Source: a virus
Length of the DNA stretch: 59,076 nt
IMG/VR virus record: IMGVR_UViG_3300043353_000061
Location: 1-59,076 of that record
Reading direction: 5' to 3' (one strand)
In this document: in pieces, positions 30,809 to 39,566 of the stretch
How positions within the stretch are numbered: position 1 is the first letter of the stretch
How the letters are laid out: each line of letters begins with the position of its first letter
Program-made: the position numbers and the translations under genes
Notes under the pieces: model-generated
What the model was told of the DNA's origin: nothing
Seen by the model: the letters and a program-made list of their open reading frames with translations, nothing else
Database searches by the model: none

Positions 30809-32122
30809 TCACCCCCGCTCGAGCACCGTCTGGTAGCCGCTCTCGGGGCGCACAACCCAGCCCTGTGACTGGAGCCATTCGACCGCCAGCCGGCCCTTGC
30901 CCTCGTACCCTCCCGCCCCTTTCGGCGTGTCGTCGAAGACGATCAGCCCACGATCGGACATCAGCCGTTCGCCCGCCTGCGCTTCCGTCAGCCCGTGCTC
31001 GGCGCATCCCGGCCGGTCCGTGTCCAAACTGTCGAGATAGGCCAGGTCGATGGGTTCGGTGCGGTTGAGCAGGTACGTCACGCTGTCGGCCTCGACCACG
31101 CTCACCCGCGACCACCGGCCGCACAGCGAACGTGACGTCGCGCAGTGCCCCGCGTCGTTGTCCACGCTCACCAGCTCGCCCCCGTGCGTTTCCAGCACCG
31201 CCCCGCACAGCCAGGTGAAGTAGCCGGCGCTCCAGTCGTCGGGCGACCGCACGCACCCCGTTTCCACAACCCGCGGGTGAGGGAAGCGTTCCCGCAGTTC
31301 CGCGAACAGCCATTCCGTCGTTGCCGCCCGCTGCCCCAACTTCTCACGCACCACCCGGCCCACGTCCACCGGCCGGCGACCCGCCGCCATCACCTCGCGC
31401 ACGCCGATGTCGGCCATCCCCCGCCCGCACCCGCCCACCCCGGCGAGCGACGGGGCTTCGCCGAACACGAACCGGAACGGGAACGCGGTCATCACCACCG
31501 TGCCCGGCACCCCGTACAAGCCGGCCAGGTGCGACATGCCGCTATCGTTGCCGTACGAGTGGTCGGCGTTGGCCACCGCGCTCGTCACCCACGCGGGCGA
31601 CTTGTCCCAATGCACCTCGCAGGACCGGCCGAACAGCGCCCGCAGGCGGGGCCGCTTGTGGTTCTCGCCGATCACGACGACCCGCCCGCCGAGCCGTTCG
31701 GCGAACTCCCGCCAGCGGTCCTCCGGCCAGTCGCGTGGCTTGTCGTTGTGCGCGTACGGGGCGATCAGCGCGTACCCCGGCGGGATGACGGGCGGCGGGC
31801 GTTTGACGGCACGCGGGCGGGCGGGGGCGAACGGGGGCAGGTCGCTCGACTTGGCGATGTTGTCGCAATACCACTGCGCCCGGCTCGCACAGGTGCCGGC
31901 CGCCGCCGCCCGCGTCTGGCCGTCGTAATCGGCGGCGGCGTCGATGCCCGTTTCGCCGCGGAACGGCAGGACCGTCACGCCGGGGTGCGACACGCCGGGG
32001 AACCACTCGCTCTTGCGGCAGTGGTAGACGACCTCGCGGCCGGCGTCGGCCAGGCCGCAGGCGGCGTAGAGGCCGGTGACGGCGTCGCCGATGCCGTGGG
32101 CGGAGAGGTGGATGTGGATCAT
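30809..32122 (-). CDS. GT9-like glycosyltransferase fused to SAM-methyltransferase-like domain (437 aa)
   Basis: The N-terminal part (1 to about 250) has the heptosyltransferase look: HLSAHGIGDAVTGLYAACGL, then YALIAPYAHNDKPRDWPEDR, then NDSGMSHLAGLYGVPGTVV. The C-terminal part (about 265-437) has a class I methyltransferase-like core with VVETGCVRSPDDWSAGYFTW, VSVDNDAGHC and LAYLDSLDTD. It may build or modify a sugar on the virion or host surface. Overlaps the stop of the next glycosyltransferase gene (ATGA). Confidence 0.75.
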   Translation of the reverse strand: MIHIHLSAHGIGDAVTGLYAACGLADAGREVVYHCRKSEWFPGVSHPGVTVLPFRGETGIDAAADYDGQTRAAAAGTCASRAQWYCDNIAKSSDLPPFAPARPRAVKRPPPVIPPGYALIAPYAHNDKPRDWPEDRWREFAERLGGRVVVIGENHKRPRLRALFGRSCEVHWDKSPAWVTSAVANADHSYGNDSGMSHLAGLYGVPGTVVMTAFPFRFVFGEAPSLAGVGGCGRGMADIGVREVMAAGRRPVDVGRVVREKLGQRAATTEWLFAELRERFPHPRVVETGCVRSPDDWSAGYFTWLCGAVLETHGGELVSVDNDAGHCATSRSLCGRWSRVSVVEADSVTYLLNRTEPIDLAYLDSLDTDRPGCAEHGLTEAQAGERLMSDRGLIVFDDTPKGAGGYEGKGRLAVEWLQSQGWVVRPESGYQTVLERG

Positions 32123-33240
32123 GCCCCGCTCGCCTCCAGCGCCCGGAACAGGTCGAGCCGCCGCTGCAACCCGCCCGCCTGCTGGGTCAGCCCGGCCGGG
32201 TGGACGAACGGGGGGAGGGGCGGGCCGAGCAGTTCCCACCCCCGGTCACGCCAGTGCTGCCAGTGGGTCGCCGGGTGCGGCAGGTCGTGCAGTTGCCACC
32301 CCGCCCGGAACGTCGTCGCCTTGCTCCACAGTTCTTCGCTGATCCAGTGCTTCGGGATCGGGCGCAGTGGCGGCTCCCAATAGCCGGCGTGCGTCGGCCG
32401 CAGGACCACCAGCCCGCTGTTCCAGTGGATATCCTCGGCCCCGTCGGGAACGCCCACCCCCTGCGAGTCGCACACTTCGCGGAGCTTCGCGGCGAACTGC
32501 GGCATCAGCCCGTGGGCGCTCAGGTCGTCGGAAATGCTCACCCCGATGCGGCCGGGGGGAACCACGTCGAACAGGTCGGGGGCGTCCCGCCGCACCCACA
32601 CGTCGGCGTCCATGCAGATCGTCCCGCCGGGATAGTGCGGGACGAAGTCCTTGAACCGGAACTTCTCCAGCATGAACCAACTCTGCGTTGTGTCGCCCAG
32701 CACCACGTAATCCGCCCCCATCCGCTCGGCGTACCGCTGCTGACTGGCCCGCGTCAGGTCGTGCGTCCGCAACCCCTCGTCGCCCACCGCCACCGTGATG
32801 ACCAGGCGGGGGCGGGTCGGGGTGAGCGTTGGCGGCGGGACGGGTTGCCAGCGGGGGAGTTGACCGGGGACCGGATAGGGATTGGGCGGAACGAGGATGT
32901 AGGGATTCGGGTCGGGGGCGGCGGTCATCTTGGCGGCGGACGCAGAGTAGCCCGGACATTTCTCGCCGCACCCCTGGCACGGACACACCACCGGGCCGAG
33001 CGGCTGAGCCGGGTGGGTGCAGTGCGACCACTTCCGCCGGTGGTCCAACTTCAGTCCGTTCCGTTCGGCCCCGGTCAACTCGTCGCCGACGTGGACGCAG
33101 GGCAGCGACACGCGGGCTGGGGCTGGTGCCGGCCGCTTCGGGGCATTCGCGTGATTCCGCCTGCCGCCGTTGCCGGCGTTCAGGTCGCACCTGTGGCACC
33201 ACGAGCCGGGCGAGCAGGCGTGTGGGATTGCGACGGCCAA
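32119..33240 (-). CDS. GT8-like glycosyltransferase with Cys-rich N-terminus (373 aa)
   Basis: The core (about 145-350) begins RPRLVITVAVGDEGLRTHDL and holds the metal-binding DxD motif GTICMDADVWVRRDAPDLFD and a second segment DIHWNSGLVVLRP. This matches nucleotide-sugar transferases of fold GT-A. The first 100 residues hold several Cys pairs (CSPGSWCHRC, CPCQGCGEKC) and a Pro-rich linker. Works presumably with its neighbour in glycosylation. Confidence 0.75.
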   Translation of the reverse strand: MAVAIPHACSPGSWCHRCDLNAGNGGRRNHANAPKRPAPAPARVSLPCVHVGDELTGAERNGLKLDHRRKWSHCTHPAQPLGPVVCPCQGCGEKCPGYSASAAKMTAAPDPNPYILVPPNPYPVPGQLPRWQPVPPPTLTPTRPRLVITVAVGDEGLRTHDLTRASQQRYAERMGADYVVLGDTTQSWFMLEKFRFKDFVPHYPGGTICMDADVWVRRDAPDLFDVVPPGRIGVSISDDLSAHGLMPQFAAKLREVCDSQGVGVPDGAEDIHWNSGLVVLRPTHAGYWEPPLRPIPKHWISEELWSKATTFRAGWQLHDLPHPATHWQHWRDRGWELLGPPLPPFVHPAGLTQQAGGLQRRLDLFRALEASGA

Positions 33241-33253
33241 GTCAGCCCCCTCG

Positions 33254-33841
33254 TCACAGCCGTGAAATGTACACGTCGGCCTCGCCGCTCACGTACTCGT
33301 CCACCCCGGCGAACAGCACCCGCCCGACGTACTGGTCCGGGTCGAACCCGTCGGCGCACGACGCGGTCGTGTACAGCCGGCCGTCGTCCGGCGCCGTGGA
33401 CCAACCCGGTTCGAGCGTACCCCCGTCGTCGAACGCGAAGTGCGTCAGCCCGTTCCCGAAGAAGATGACGATTGCCAGGTCGTCGCCGGAACAGGAGAAG
33501 CCCATCCGCAACTGCCGGATGTCGGAGCCGGTGCTGCCGAGGCACGCGGTCACGCTCCCGCACGGGGACGTGGGGGTTAGGGGGTCCAGGCGGTAGCTGT
33601 TCGCCAGCCCCATGTCGGGGGTCTGGTTCAAGAAGCTGATGACGAGCGGGTAGGGGATCGTGAAGGGTTGGGCGCACGACCCGCAGGTGACTACCAGTGG
33701 GCACGCATCGCCCGCATCTTCTAAATTCGCATACGGGCCGGTCGTCGCCCCGTCGGGGGGCGTGTACACGCCGTCCTCGTCGGCCTCCACGCCGACCGGC
33801 CCGTCGGCCGTACACCAGTAGGTCGTCGGACAACAGGACAT
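33254..33841 (-). CDS. Hypothetical Cys-rich virion protein (195 aa)
   Basis: Cys in MSCCPTTYWC, CGSCAQPF, CGSVTACLG and FSCSGDD. Beta-rich and without basic patches. Similar Cys-rich proteins follow tail genes in planctomycete phages (impression only). Part of the late leftward run. Confidence 0.65.
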   Translation of the reverse strand: MSCCPTTYWCTADGPVGVEADEDGVYTPPDGATTGPYANLEDAGDACPLVVTCGSCAQPFTIPYPLVISFLNQTPDMGLANSYRLDPLTPTSPCGSVTACLGSTGSDIRQLRMGFSCSGDDLAIVIFFGNGLTHFAFDDGGTLEPGWSTAPDDGRLYTTASCADGFDPDQYVGRVLFAGVDEYVSGEADVYISRL

Positions 33842-33844
33842 GGC

Positions 33845-34777
33845 TCAGCCCTCGCCCGGCGGGGAGACGATGTTAAACGTGATGGTGACGAACCCGCCGC
33901 CGCTGGTGTCGAACGAGTCGGTGGTCGCGCCGGAGCCGCTGTCCGACCCGGTGTCCGCGCCCACCAGCGACCACGTCGCCGTCTCCCCGACGAACAACTG
34001 GCACTCGGCGGTGTAACTGCCGTCGGGTACGTAGATCAGGATGTTCCCGGAGCTGTTGGTGACGTAGTCGGTCAGGCCCACCGTGATGGTGCGGACGAGC
34101 GAGCCGCCCCCGGTCATAATCAGGTTGACGAGAATGGTGTTCAGCGCGGCCGGCGGTGGGGGCGGCGACGTGCCGCCGATGATCTCCGTCACACCGCACG
34201 CCGGGTCACAGTACCCCGACTCCCGGCACTCCACCGTCCCGTCGGCCAGTCCCCACCGCTGGGCGATGCCGGCCACGCCGATGATCGCCCCGTACTCGTC
34301 CACGAGGGGGATCAGGCACGGGTCGCCGAGCGGGTACTCGCCGCTCGCAGCCTCCGCCGCCGGCGCCTCGAACTCCCACGTGCCCGCCACCGTCGGAGAT
34401 TTCCGCATCATCACCATCGACCCCGTCGCCACCGTGCCCGTGTACCCCGCCTCCGGCTCCGCGACGTAGGCGTCGAACTCCCCGAACCGCGACCCGTCCA
34501 CCCAGCTCCCCGTGGCCGTCTGCACCCGCTCCACCCACGAGTACGCCCGGTGGTCCCCGTCCACGCCCGACCCCGCCGACCCGCCGCCGCCGTGGCCGAG
34601 GATCTCGGCGAAGAAGAAGTTGTCGAAGGATTTGGAATCAATCCCGATGATCTGCCCCTGCATTCGGCCGGGGCGGTCGATCGTGAGGGGGGCACTCACC
34701 ACGTCCACCCGCAAGCCGTACCGCTGGTACGCCTTCATCATCTCCCGCATCAGGGCGACTTCGGCGGCGTCGAGCAT
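33845..34777 (-). CDS. Hypothetical virion protein with Ig-like end (310 aa)
   Basis: An N-terminal helix (AAEVALMREMMKAYQRYGLR), a beta-rich middle, a Pro-run (TSPPPPPAALN) and a C-terminal Ig-like domain (about 225-310). Probably a minor tail or baseplate protein. Confidence 0.65.
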   Translation of the reverse strand: MLDAAEVALMREMMKAYQRYGLRVDVVSAPLTIDRPGRMQGQIIGIDSKSFDNFFFAEILGHGGGGSAGSGVDGDHRAYSWVERVQTATGSWVDGSRFGEFDAYVAEPEAGYTGTVATGSMVMMRKSPTVAGTWEFEAPAAEAASGEYPLGDPCLIPLVDEYGAIIGVAGIAQRWGLADGTVECRESGYCDPACGVTEIIGGTSPPPPPAALNTILVNLIMTGGGSLVRTITVGLTDYVTNSSGNILIYVPDGSYTAECQLFVGETATWSLVGADTGSDSGSGATTDSFDTSGGGFVTITFNIVSPPGEG

Positions 34778-34780
34778 GGG

Positions 34781-35953
34781 TTACGGGATGGCGTAGGTGG
34801 GGTCGTCGGCGTGTCGGAACAGGTGCGTGAAGTTGGTCGATTCCAGGGCGGTGACGCCGTTGTAGCTGCCACGGGTGGTGGAATCCCCGGCGGTAGCGAG
34901 ATACCAGTACCGGGTTTTGCGCCAGGGGAACAAGTGGTGCCCGTACTTGGGGTCGGGGGTCGGCCCGCTCACCACCCGCTTGACCGCCGCCGGGTCGCGG
35001 GGAGGGTCCATGTAGTCGAAGGAGAGGGTGTAGTCGGCCGCCCACGACCCGAACTCCGAATCGGTCCGAACCGGCAGTTGGTAGCTGTGCTCCTCCAGGG
35101 CGCTGAACAGCAGCGTGCCGGCCTTGTACCGCGAAGCCGTGCCGGGGAACGGGGCGTCGTTCACCGTCCCCAACTGCCGCACCAGCCGGACCGGCAGGGG
35201 CATCATGAACGAGTCGTAGTGCGCCTCGTCGAAGTCCATCCGCCCGCACGTGTACTCGATGGGCACCGCCCGCCAGGTGATCTGGAATTTAGTCACGTTC
35301 CGGCGGACGTATTGGGTGCCGTTGAAGGCGGACGCCGACCCGCTCCCCGCGGTCGGGCCGTCGCCCCCACCTTCCGCCCAATACAGGCTCGCCGCGTCCC
35401 CGGCGCCCTCGGCGGTGATGAGGTCGAGCTGGACCGACTTGCCGACGGTCCCCACGTTCCGCATCCACTCCTTGCCGATGTAGTTGTCCGCCCACGTCGG
35501 GTCGGTGTCGGCCCACTGCCGCCCCCACACCGGCTTGAACCGCACGAGGATGTCCACCTGCGTATACCGGGTGGTGAACGCCGGGGAGTACCCCTCGAAG
35601 CCGACGCTATCCTCTTTGGCTTTATTCGCGCCGACCGTCTGATGTTGCGCGAGCGGGTTCCACAGGAGCGGGGCGACGCTATCGGCCCACAGCCACGGGA
35701 ACCGCGGGTGCTGAACCGGCACCGCCTCCCGGTGCAGGCGGTACGGCGAGGCGAAGTCCGCCCAGCTCCAGCCGAGGATCTGTTGCAGGCAACTCCGCAC
35801 CTTGTTCGAGGTGGTGGTGATGAGCAGGGCTTCCTCGCTGTTCTGGAGCGAGTGCGCCCCCGACCCGCCGGGGTTCTCCTTCGCCACCTTCTCCCGCCAA
35901 TCGTCCAGGTCCCACAGGTCGGCCGGCTTCTCCGGCAGGATGATGACCGGCAC
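34781..35953 (-). CDS. Hypothetical tail-associated protein (390 aa)
   Basis: Many aromatic residues and mixed beta segments (WGRQWADTDPTWADNYIGKE; YKAGTLLFSALEEHSYQLPV). Size and place after the tail module suggest a distal tail or baseplate protein. Not recognised by family. Confidence 0.65.
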   Translation of the reverse strand: MPVIILPEKPADLWDLDDWREKVAKENPGGSGAHSLQNSEEALLITTTSNKVRSCLQQILGWSWADFASPYRLHREAVPVQHPRFPWLWADSVAPLLWNPLAQHQTVGANKAKEDSVGFEGYSPAFTTRYTQVDILVRFKPVWGRQWADTDPTWADNYIGKEWMRNVGTVGKSVQLDLITAEGAGDAASLYWAEGGGDGPTAGSGSASAFNGTQYVRRNVTKFQITWRAVPIEYTCGRMDFDEAHYDSFMMPLPVRLVRQLGTVNDAPFPGTASRYKAGTLLFSALEEHSYQLPVRTDSEFGSWAADYTLSFDYMDPPRDPAAVKRVVSGPTPDPKYGHHLFPWRKTRYWYLATAGDSTTRGSYNGVTALESTNFTHLFRHADDPTYAIP

Positions 35954-35956
35954 GTG

Positions 35957-36475
35957 TCACCTCCCCGCGAAGTAGGCGATGTAGGTCACGGACTCGGAGG
36001 CGTGCGAGTCGAGCACCTTCACGTCCTTGTGGGTGGCGTCCACCGGGTAGCCCGTCGTGCCTACCGGGTCGCCGACCGCGTGTCCCGGCCCGCCCGGAAG
36101 GATGGTGCGGGTGTGGGCCGCGGCCCCGAAGTCGAGCAGGTGCTGGTTCGCCGCGGCGTTGCCGATGGTCAACTTGCCGGTCGTCGAGGTGATCGTGATG
36201 TAGCAGGCGACGAGTGTCGTCAGGCTGACGGTCCCGCTGGTGCCGTCCGGGCTGTCCAGCGCCTGCAGGTCAATGGTGGCGCTGGTGCCGAAGGTGAGCG
36301 TGCCCGACTTGAACCCGATCTTCTGGACGCGGTTGGTGATGGCCGCGTCGTCGTACCAGTCCGGCTGGCTGTATTCCTTCACCTTCGGCACGGCGCGGCT
36401 GAACGCCGTCGCGCCGATCGTGCAGGACGTCTCGACCCCCGTCGTCAGCTCGAATGAGGCGTTGGATACGGCCAT
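35957..36475 (-). CDS. Virion protein, tail-tube-like (172 aa)
   Basis: Start at the ATG 36475 (MAVSNASFELTTGVETSCTI), 21 nt from a late promoter. A beta-rich protein with SATIDLQALDSPDGTSGTVS and LVACYITITSTTGKLTI, resembling phage tail tube or adaptor proteins. It is the first gene of the leftward tail-tip operon. Confidence 0.6.
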   Translation of the reverse strand: MAVSNASFELTTGVETSCTIGATAFSRAVPKVKEYSQPDWYDDAAITNRVQKIGFKSGTLTFGTSATIDLQALDSPDGTSGTVSLTTLVACYITITSTTGKLTIGNAAANQHLLDFGAAAHTRTILPGGPGHAVGDPVGTTGYPVDATHKDVKVLDSHASESVTYIAYFAGR

Positions 36476-36496
36476 GTGGTGAGCATGGCCGTTGCC

Positions 36497-36509
36497 GGGG
36501 AACCGGCGT
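36497..36509 (-). promoter_or_regulatory. Late promoter element, leftward virion operon
   Basis: ACGCCGGTTCCCC on the minus strand, 21 nt before the ATG at 36475; CATGCT at the -10 position. Back to back with the rightward copy 6 bases away. Confidence 0.75.
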
Positions 36510-36515
36510 CGGGGC

Positions 36516-36528
36516 ACGCCGGTTCCCC
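36516..36528 (+). promoter_or_regulatory. Late promoter element, rightward tail operon
   Basis: ACGCCGGTTCCCC on the plus strand, 21 nt before the ATG at 36550; CACTCT at the -10 position. Confidence 0.75.
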
Positions 36529-36549
36529 GGCGGCACTCACTCTGGTGGC

Positions 36550-37023
36550 ATGGCGTCCACGAACATCATCGACAGCGTGCAGCAGTTGTTCGCCGGCTTG
36601 GCCACGTTCAGCGGCAAGCCGAGTGCCCTGTGGCTCGGCCCGGTGTGGCCGACCTACGCCGGCTCGTTCACCAACCTGCCGTTCATCCAGTTCAACCACG
36701 ACGGCACCGAGGACGAAACCGACTTCGAGTACACGCAGTTGGAGATGTGGCCGTTCACGTTCGAGATTCGGGCGGAGACCGCCCAGCAGTGCATCCTCAT
36801 CCACGACCGGGTGAAGTTGAACGGCCAGAACCCCGAGGCGCAAGCCGGCTTCCGCTACGCGGCCACGATGACCATGCCGCCGGGCTACTCGTTCAAGGAG
36901 TTCCGCCCGGTCGGAAAGTGGCGGATCAACCCCGTCCCGGCCCAGACCGGGCCGTCCGGCGCCCCGCTCCACCTGCTCACCTTCCAGATGGAATTGCACG
37001 TCCAGCGGGTCACGTTCAGCTAG
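36550..37023 (+). CDS. Tail completion/terminator-like protein (157 aa)
   Basis: MASTNIIDSVQQLFAGLATF, then a beta-rich centre ending with VQRVTFS. Position directly ahead of the tail tube gene and size agree with tail terminator or neck proteins. First gene of the rightward tail operon. Confidence 0.6.
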   Translation: MASTNIIDSVQQLFAGLATFSGKPSALWLGPVWPTYAGSFTNLPFIQFNHDGTEDETDFEYTQLEMWPFTFEIRAETAQQCILIHDRVKLNGQNPEAQAGFRYAATMTMPPGYSFKEFRPVGKWRINPVPAQTGPSGAPLHLLTFQMELHVQRVTFS

Positions 37024-37026
37024 CCG

Positions 37027-37039
37027 ACGCCGGTTCCCC
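37027..37039 (+). promoter_or_regulatory. Late promoter element, tail tube gene
   Basis: ACGCCGGTTCCCC on the plus strand; GAAGGT at the -10 position. Unlike most copies it lies 44 nt from the ATG at 37084, so this mRNA would have a leader of about 23 nt. Confidence 0.65.
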
Positions 37040-37083
37040 CCGCCGGGTGAAGGTGCGGTAGCACACCCACCGGATTCACCCTC

Positions 37084-37569
37084 ATGGCTCACCTTCCTGT
37101 CGCCGGCTCATGGGGGCGGGTCAACCTCGTGAAGGTCGCCCCATCACTGACCACTCCCGTGTTCACGTGGTCGGGGAGTACGGTCGTCGCCCGCCTGACC
37201 TCGTGGCGTGCCCGCGAGTCGAAGGCCGGCGGCACCCCGTCGGTGCTCGACTTCGAGAGCACGGCCGACGCCGAGGGCGTGCTGTACCCGACGCCCATCC
37301 GCGGCGGCACGGCCGAGATGCCATCGATTGATGTCGAGGGGAACGCGGACATCGACGCCACGTCCGGCACCCTCACCATCCTGCCAATGAACGCGGCCGT
37401 GGTGGTGGACTTCCTGATTTTCAAGACGGGCACCATCGGCTACGTCGGCGTGCCGTGCGTGGTGCAGTCGTTCGAGATCGGCGGCAAGGTGGACGACAAG
37501 ACGTTCACCTTCCGGGCCACGTTCGTGGCGGGCGCGCCGCTCAAGAACTACATCGACGTAACCCCGTGA
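37084..37569 (+). CDS. Major tail tube protein candidate (161 aa)
   Basis: A single beta-rich domain (TADAEGVLYPTPIRGGTAEM; GNADIDATSGTLTILPM; FRATFVAGAPLKNYIDVTP). Its own promoter copy, and the tail-chaperone gene right after it, give it the usual place of the major tail protein. Fold not provable by eye. Confidence 0.65.
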   Translation: MAHLPVAGSWGRVNLVKVAPSLTTPVFTWSGSTVVARLTSWRARESKAGGTPSVLDFESTADAEGVLYPTPIRGGTAEMPSIDVEGNADIDATSGTLTILPMNAAVVVDFLIFKTGTIGYVGVPCVVQSFEIGGKVDDKTFTFRATFVAGAPLKNYIDVTP

Positions 37570-37573
37570 GGCT

Positions 37574-38152
37574 ATGAGTACAGAACACCCGCTCCCGGTG
37601 TCCGACTTGTTGGGCAACGACGGGCCGTTGCCGGAGATTCACTTCAACGGGCAGGTGTATCCCGTCGGGCTGCCGTGCCCGGAGGTGGTCGCCACCGCCG
37701 AGAGTGTGGTGCCGGCGATGGCACTGGCCAACCTGAAGGGCACCCAGGCGTTCGCCGACCCCGCCGAGTACGCGAAGGACGAGGCCCGCATCAAGGCGGC
37801 CGTGCGGGGCAAGGAGTATGGGTTCGGTCGCCCACTGTTCGCCGAGGTGATCGGCGGGGCCGATGGCAACAAGGTCATCCTGTGGGCGTGCCTGCGACTG
37901 AAGACGCCGGGCGTCACGCTCAAGGACGTGGCGGACATGCTGCGCGACGAGACCGCGTCCGTGGAGCTGGAAGCGGCCCTGGAGGTGGTCGCCCCGGCTT
38001 TTTTCTCGACCGCGGCCGAGCGGATGGAGGCACCGCCGCGGGACCGGCAGGCGATGGCGGACACGATGGCGAAGCAGGCGCTGGCGAGCGTGCTGGAGCA
38101 GAAACTCCGCCGCCTGACGGCTCTGGCCTCGAACTCCTCCCCGGCCCCCTGA
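37574..38152 (+). CDS. Tail assembly chaperone, short form (192 aa)
   Basis: Starts 4 bases after the tail tube gene. The sequence has LRLKTPGVTLKDVADMLRDE, then a helical end KLRRLTALASNSSPAP. It lies between the tail tube and tape measure genes, like lambda gpG. It stops at TGA 38150-38152 in a C-run, and the -1 frame continues (next entry). Confidence 0.7.
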   Translation: MSTEHPLPVSDLLGNDGPLPEIHFNGQVYPVGLPCPEVVATAESVVPAMALANLKGTQAFADPAEYAKDEARIKAAVRGKEYGFGRPLFAEVIGGADGNKVILWACLRLKTPGVTLKDVADMLRDETASVELEAALEVVAPAFFSTAAERMEAPPRDRQAMADTMAKQALASVLEQKLRRLTALASNSSPAP

Positions 38153-38445
38153 AGGCTTACGCCGCCCTGCTGTTCGACGGCATGGGCGGGGCGAACGGCC
38201 TGCTGCCGCACGAGTTCAAGCGGTACACGTTCGACCAGATCGAGGCGTGGTGGCTGCGGCCGATGGCGGCCATGCGGAAGGCGACTGAGAGGGCGCAAGG
38301 CGGGAAGGCGGTCGAGGCGCCCGCCCCCGGCCCGATGACGATGGAGCAGTTCCGCGCCACGTTCGGCGACGTGTACCGCGACAAACCCGACGACTGGTGG
38401 GCGGGGGCGCTCGCCAAGTGGAACCGGGAGGCGGCCAGTGGCTGA
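37574..38445 (+). CDS. Tail assembly chaperone, -1 frameshift product
   Basis: The zero frame reads CCG GCC CCC TGA (38141-38152); slipping back one base on the five Cs gives GGC CCC CTG AAG and an open frame to 38445. The added 98 or so residues contain GMGGANGLLPHEFKRYTFDQ and FGDVYRDKPDDWWAGALAKW, as in gpGT-type T domains, and have no strong start of their own. The frame ends 8 bases inside the tape measure gene. Confidence 0.65.
38144..38152 (+). promoter_or_regulatory. Candidate -1 ribosomal slippery site
   Basis: GCCCCCTGA: a run of five Cs (38145-38149) right before the stop codon of the short chaperone form. Stop-codon pausing may aid the slip. Confidence 0.5.
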
Positions 38446-39565
38446 CCCACGACAGCAGGCGGAGAACGCGATCAAGGCCGAGCAAGAGGCGAAAGCCGTT
38501 GCGAAGGCTCTGGAAGCACTCCGCAAGGAACTCGACCCGACCCGGCAGGCACTCCAGAACACGGAGAAGGCCGCGGGCGGGTTCCGCGCCGTCGTCAGCG
38601 GCCTACAGTCGGTGGCCTCGATGGGCGGCCAACCGGCCGCAGCAATCAGCGCCGTGGGCGGGCAGTTCGGCAAACTGCTGTCGATGGCCGGGCCGTGGGG
38701 GGCGGCGGCCGGCATGTTCGTGGAAACGCTGAGTAGTCTCCCCCAGATGTTCAAGTCGGCCGGGGACAGCATCGCTGGATACGTCGGGAAGTTGAACCCG
38801 ACGGCCGCGGCCCGGTGGACGCAGGCGTGGGACGACATGGCTGCGGCGATCGGCGGCTACCTCATGCCCATTTTGGAGAACATGACGGGGGTGGTGAGGT
38901 TCTTCGGGGACGCCATCGCGGGGTGGCAGCCCATCATTCAACCCATCATCGACCAGGCCATGCGTCTGGCTGGGTCGTTCGGCTCGGCCTTCGGCGGGGT
39001 GATCGACAGCCTGATGGAGTTCTCGGCGGTCGGCGTGCAGGTGCTGGTGCCGTTCCTCCAGATCATGACCGACATCAACGCCGGCCCGCTCCGGCTGGTG
39101 GTCATCGGCCTGCAGGCGTTCAGCATGTGGCTGCACAACGTCGCCCAACAGTTGGCCCTGTTCTTCGGGATCGACCTGCCCAAGTTCAACGGGTCAAGCG
39201 CCGGCATGGCTGCCCGATCAACGGGGGTCAGTTCGGTTCAGGCGATGCTGACGAACCTTCAGACGCGGGCGTTCGCGCTCGGCGGGAGCAGCGGCAAGGG
39301 GGCCGACCCGGCGTTGCAGGCGGCGAACTTCCTGGAGAAGATCCTGGGCTGGATCGAAAAGACGCTCCCCGCGGAACTGAAGGCCCGAGCCAAAGAGATT
39401 GTTGACGCAATCACGACCGCGGCCAAGCAGGTGCCCGGCCAGGGCGCGGTCGGTCTGGCGTCGGGCGCCGTCAACGTGCAGTCCGGAATGAACAACGCCG
39501 TCGAGAACGCGAAGTTCGGCCTCCGACAACTGGGGTCGATACTGATGCCGCGGTTCGCCACGTGA
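38438..39565 (+). CDS. Tape measure protein, short (375 aa)
   Basis: GTG start at 38438. Helical N-terminus (QAENAIKAEQEAKAVAKALE) then long Gly/Ala hydrophobic helices (GPWGAAAGMFVETLSSLPQM; FGSAFGGVIDSLMEFSAVGV). With about 1.5 Angstrom of tail per residue it predicts a tail near 55 nm, at the short end for siphoviruses. Last gene of the rightward tail operon. Confidence 0.75.
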   Translation: MADPRQQAENAIKAEQEAKAVAKALEALRKELDPTRQALQNTEKAAGGFRAVVSGLQSVASMGGQPAAAISAVGGQFGKLLSMAGPWGAAAGMFVETLSSLPQMFKSAGDSIAGYVGKLNPTAAARWTQAWDDMAAAIGGYLMPILENMTGVVRFFGDAIAGWQPIIQPIIDQAMRLAGSFGSAFGGVIDSLMEFSAVGVQVLVPFLQIMTDINAGPLRLVVIGLQAFSMWLHNVAQQLALFFGIDLPKFNGSSAGMAARSTGVSSVQAMLTNLQTRAFALGGSSGKGADPALQAANFLEKILGWIEKTLPAELKARAKEIVDAITTAAKQVPGQGAVGLASGAVNVQSGMNNAVENAKFGLRQLGSILMPRFAT

Positions 39566-39566
39566 G

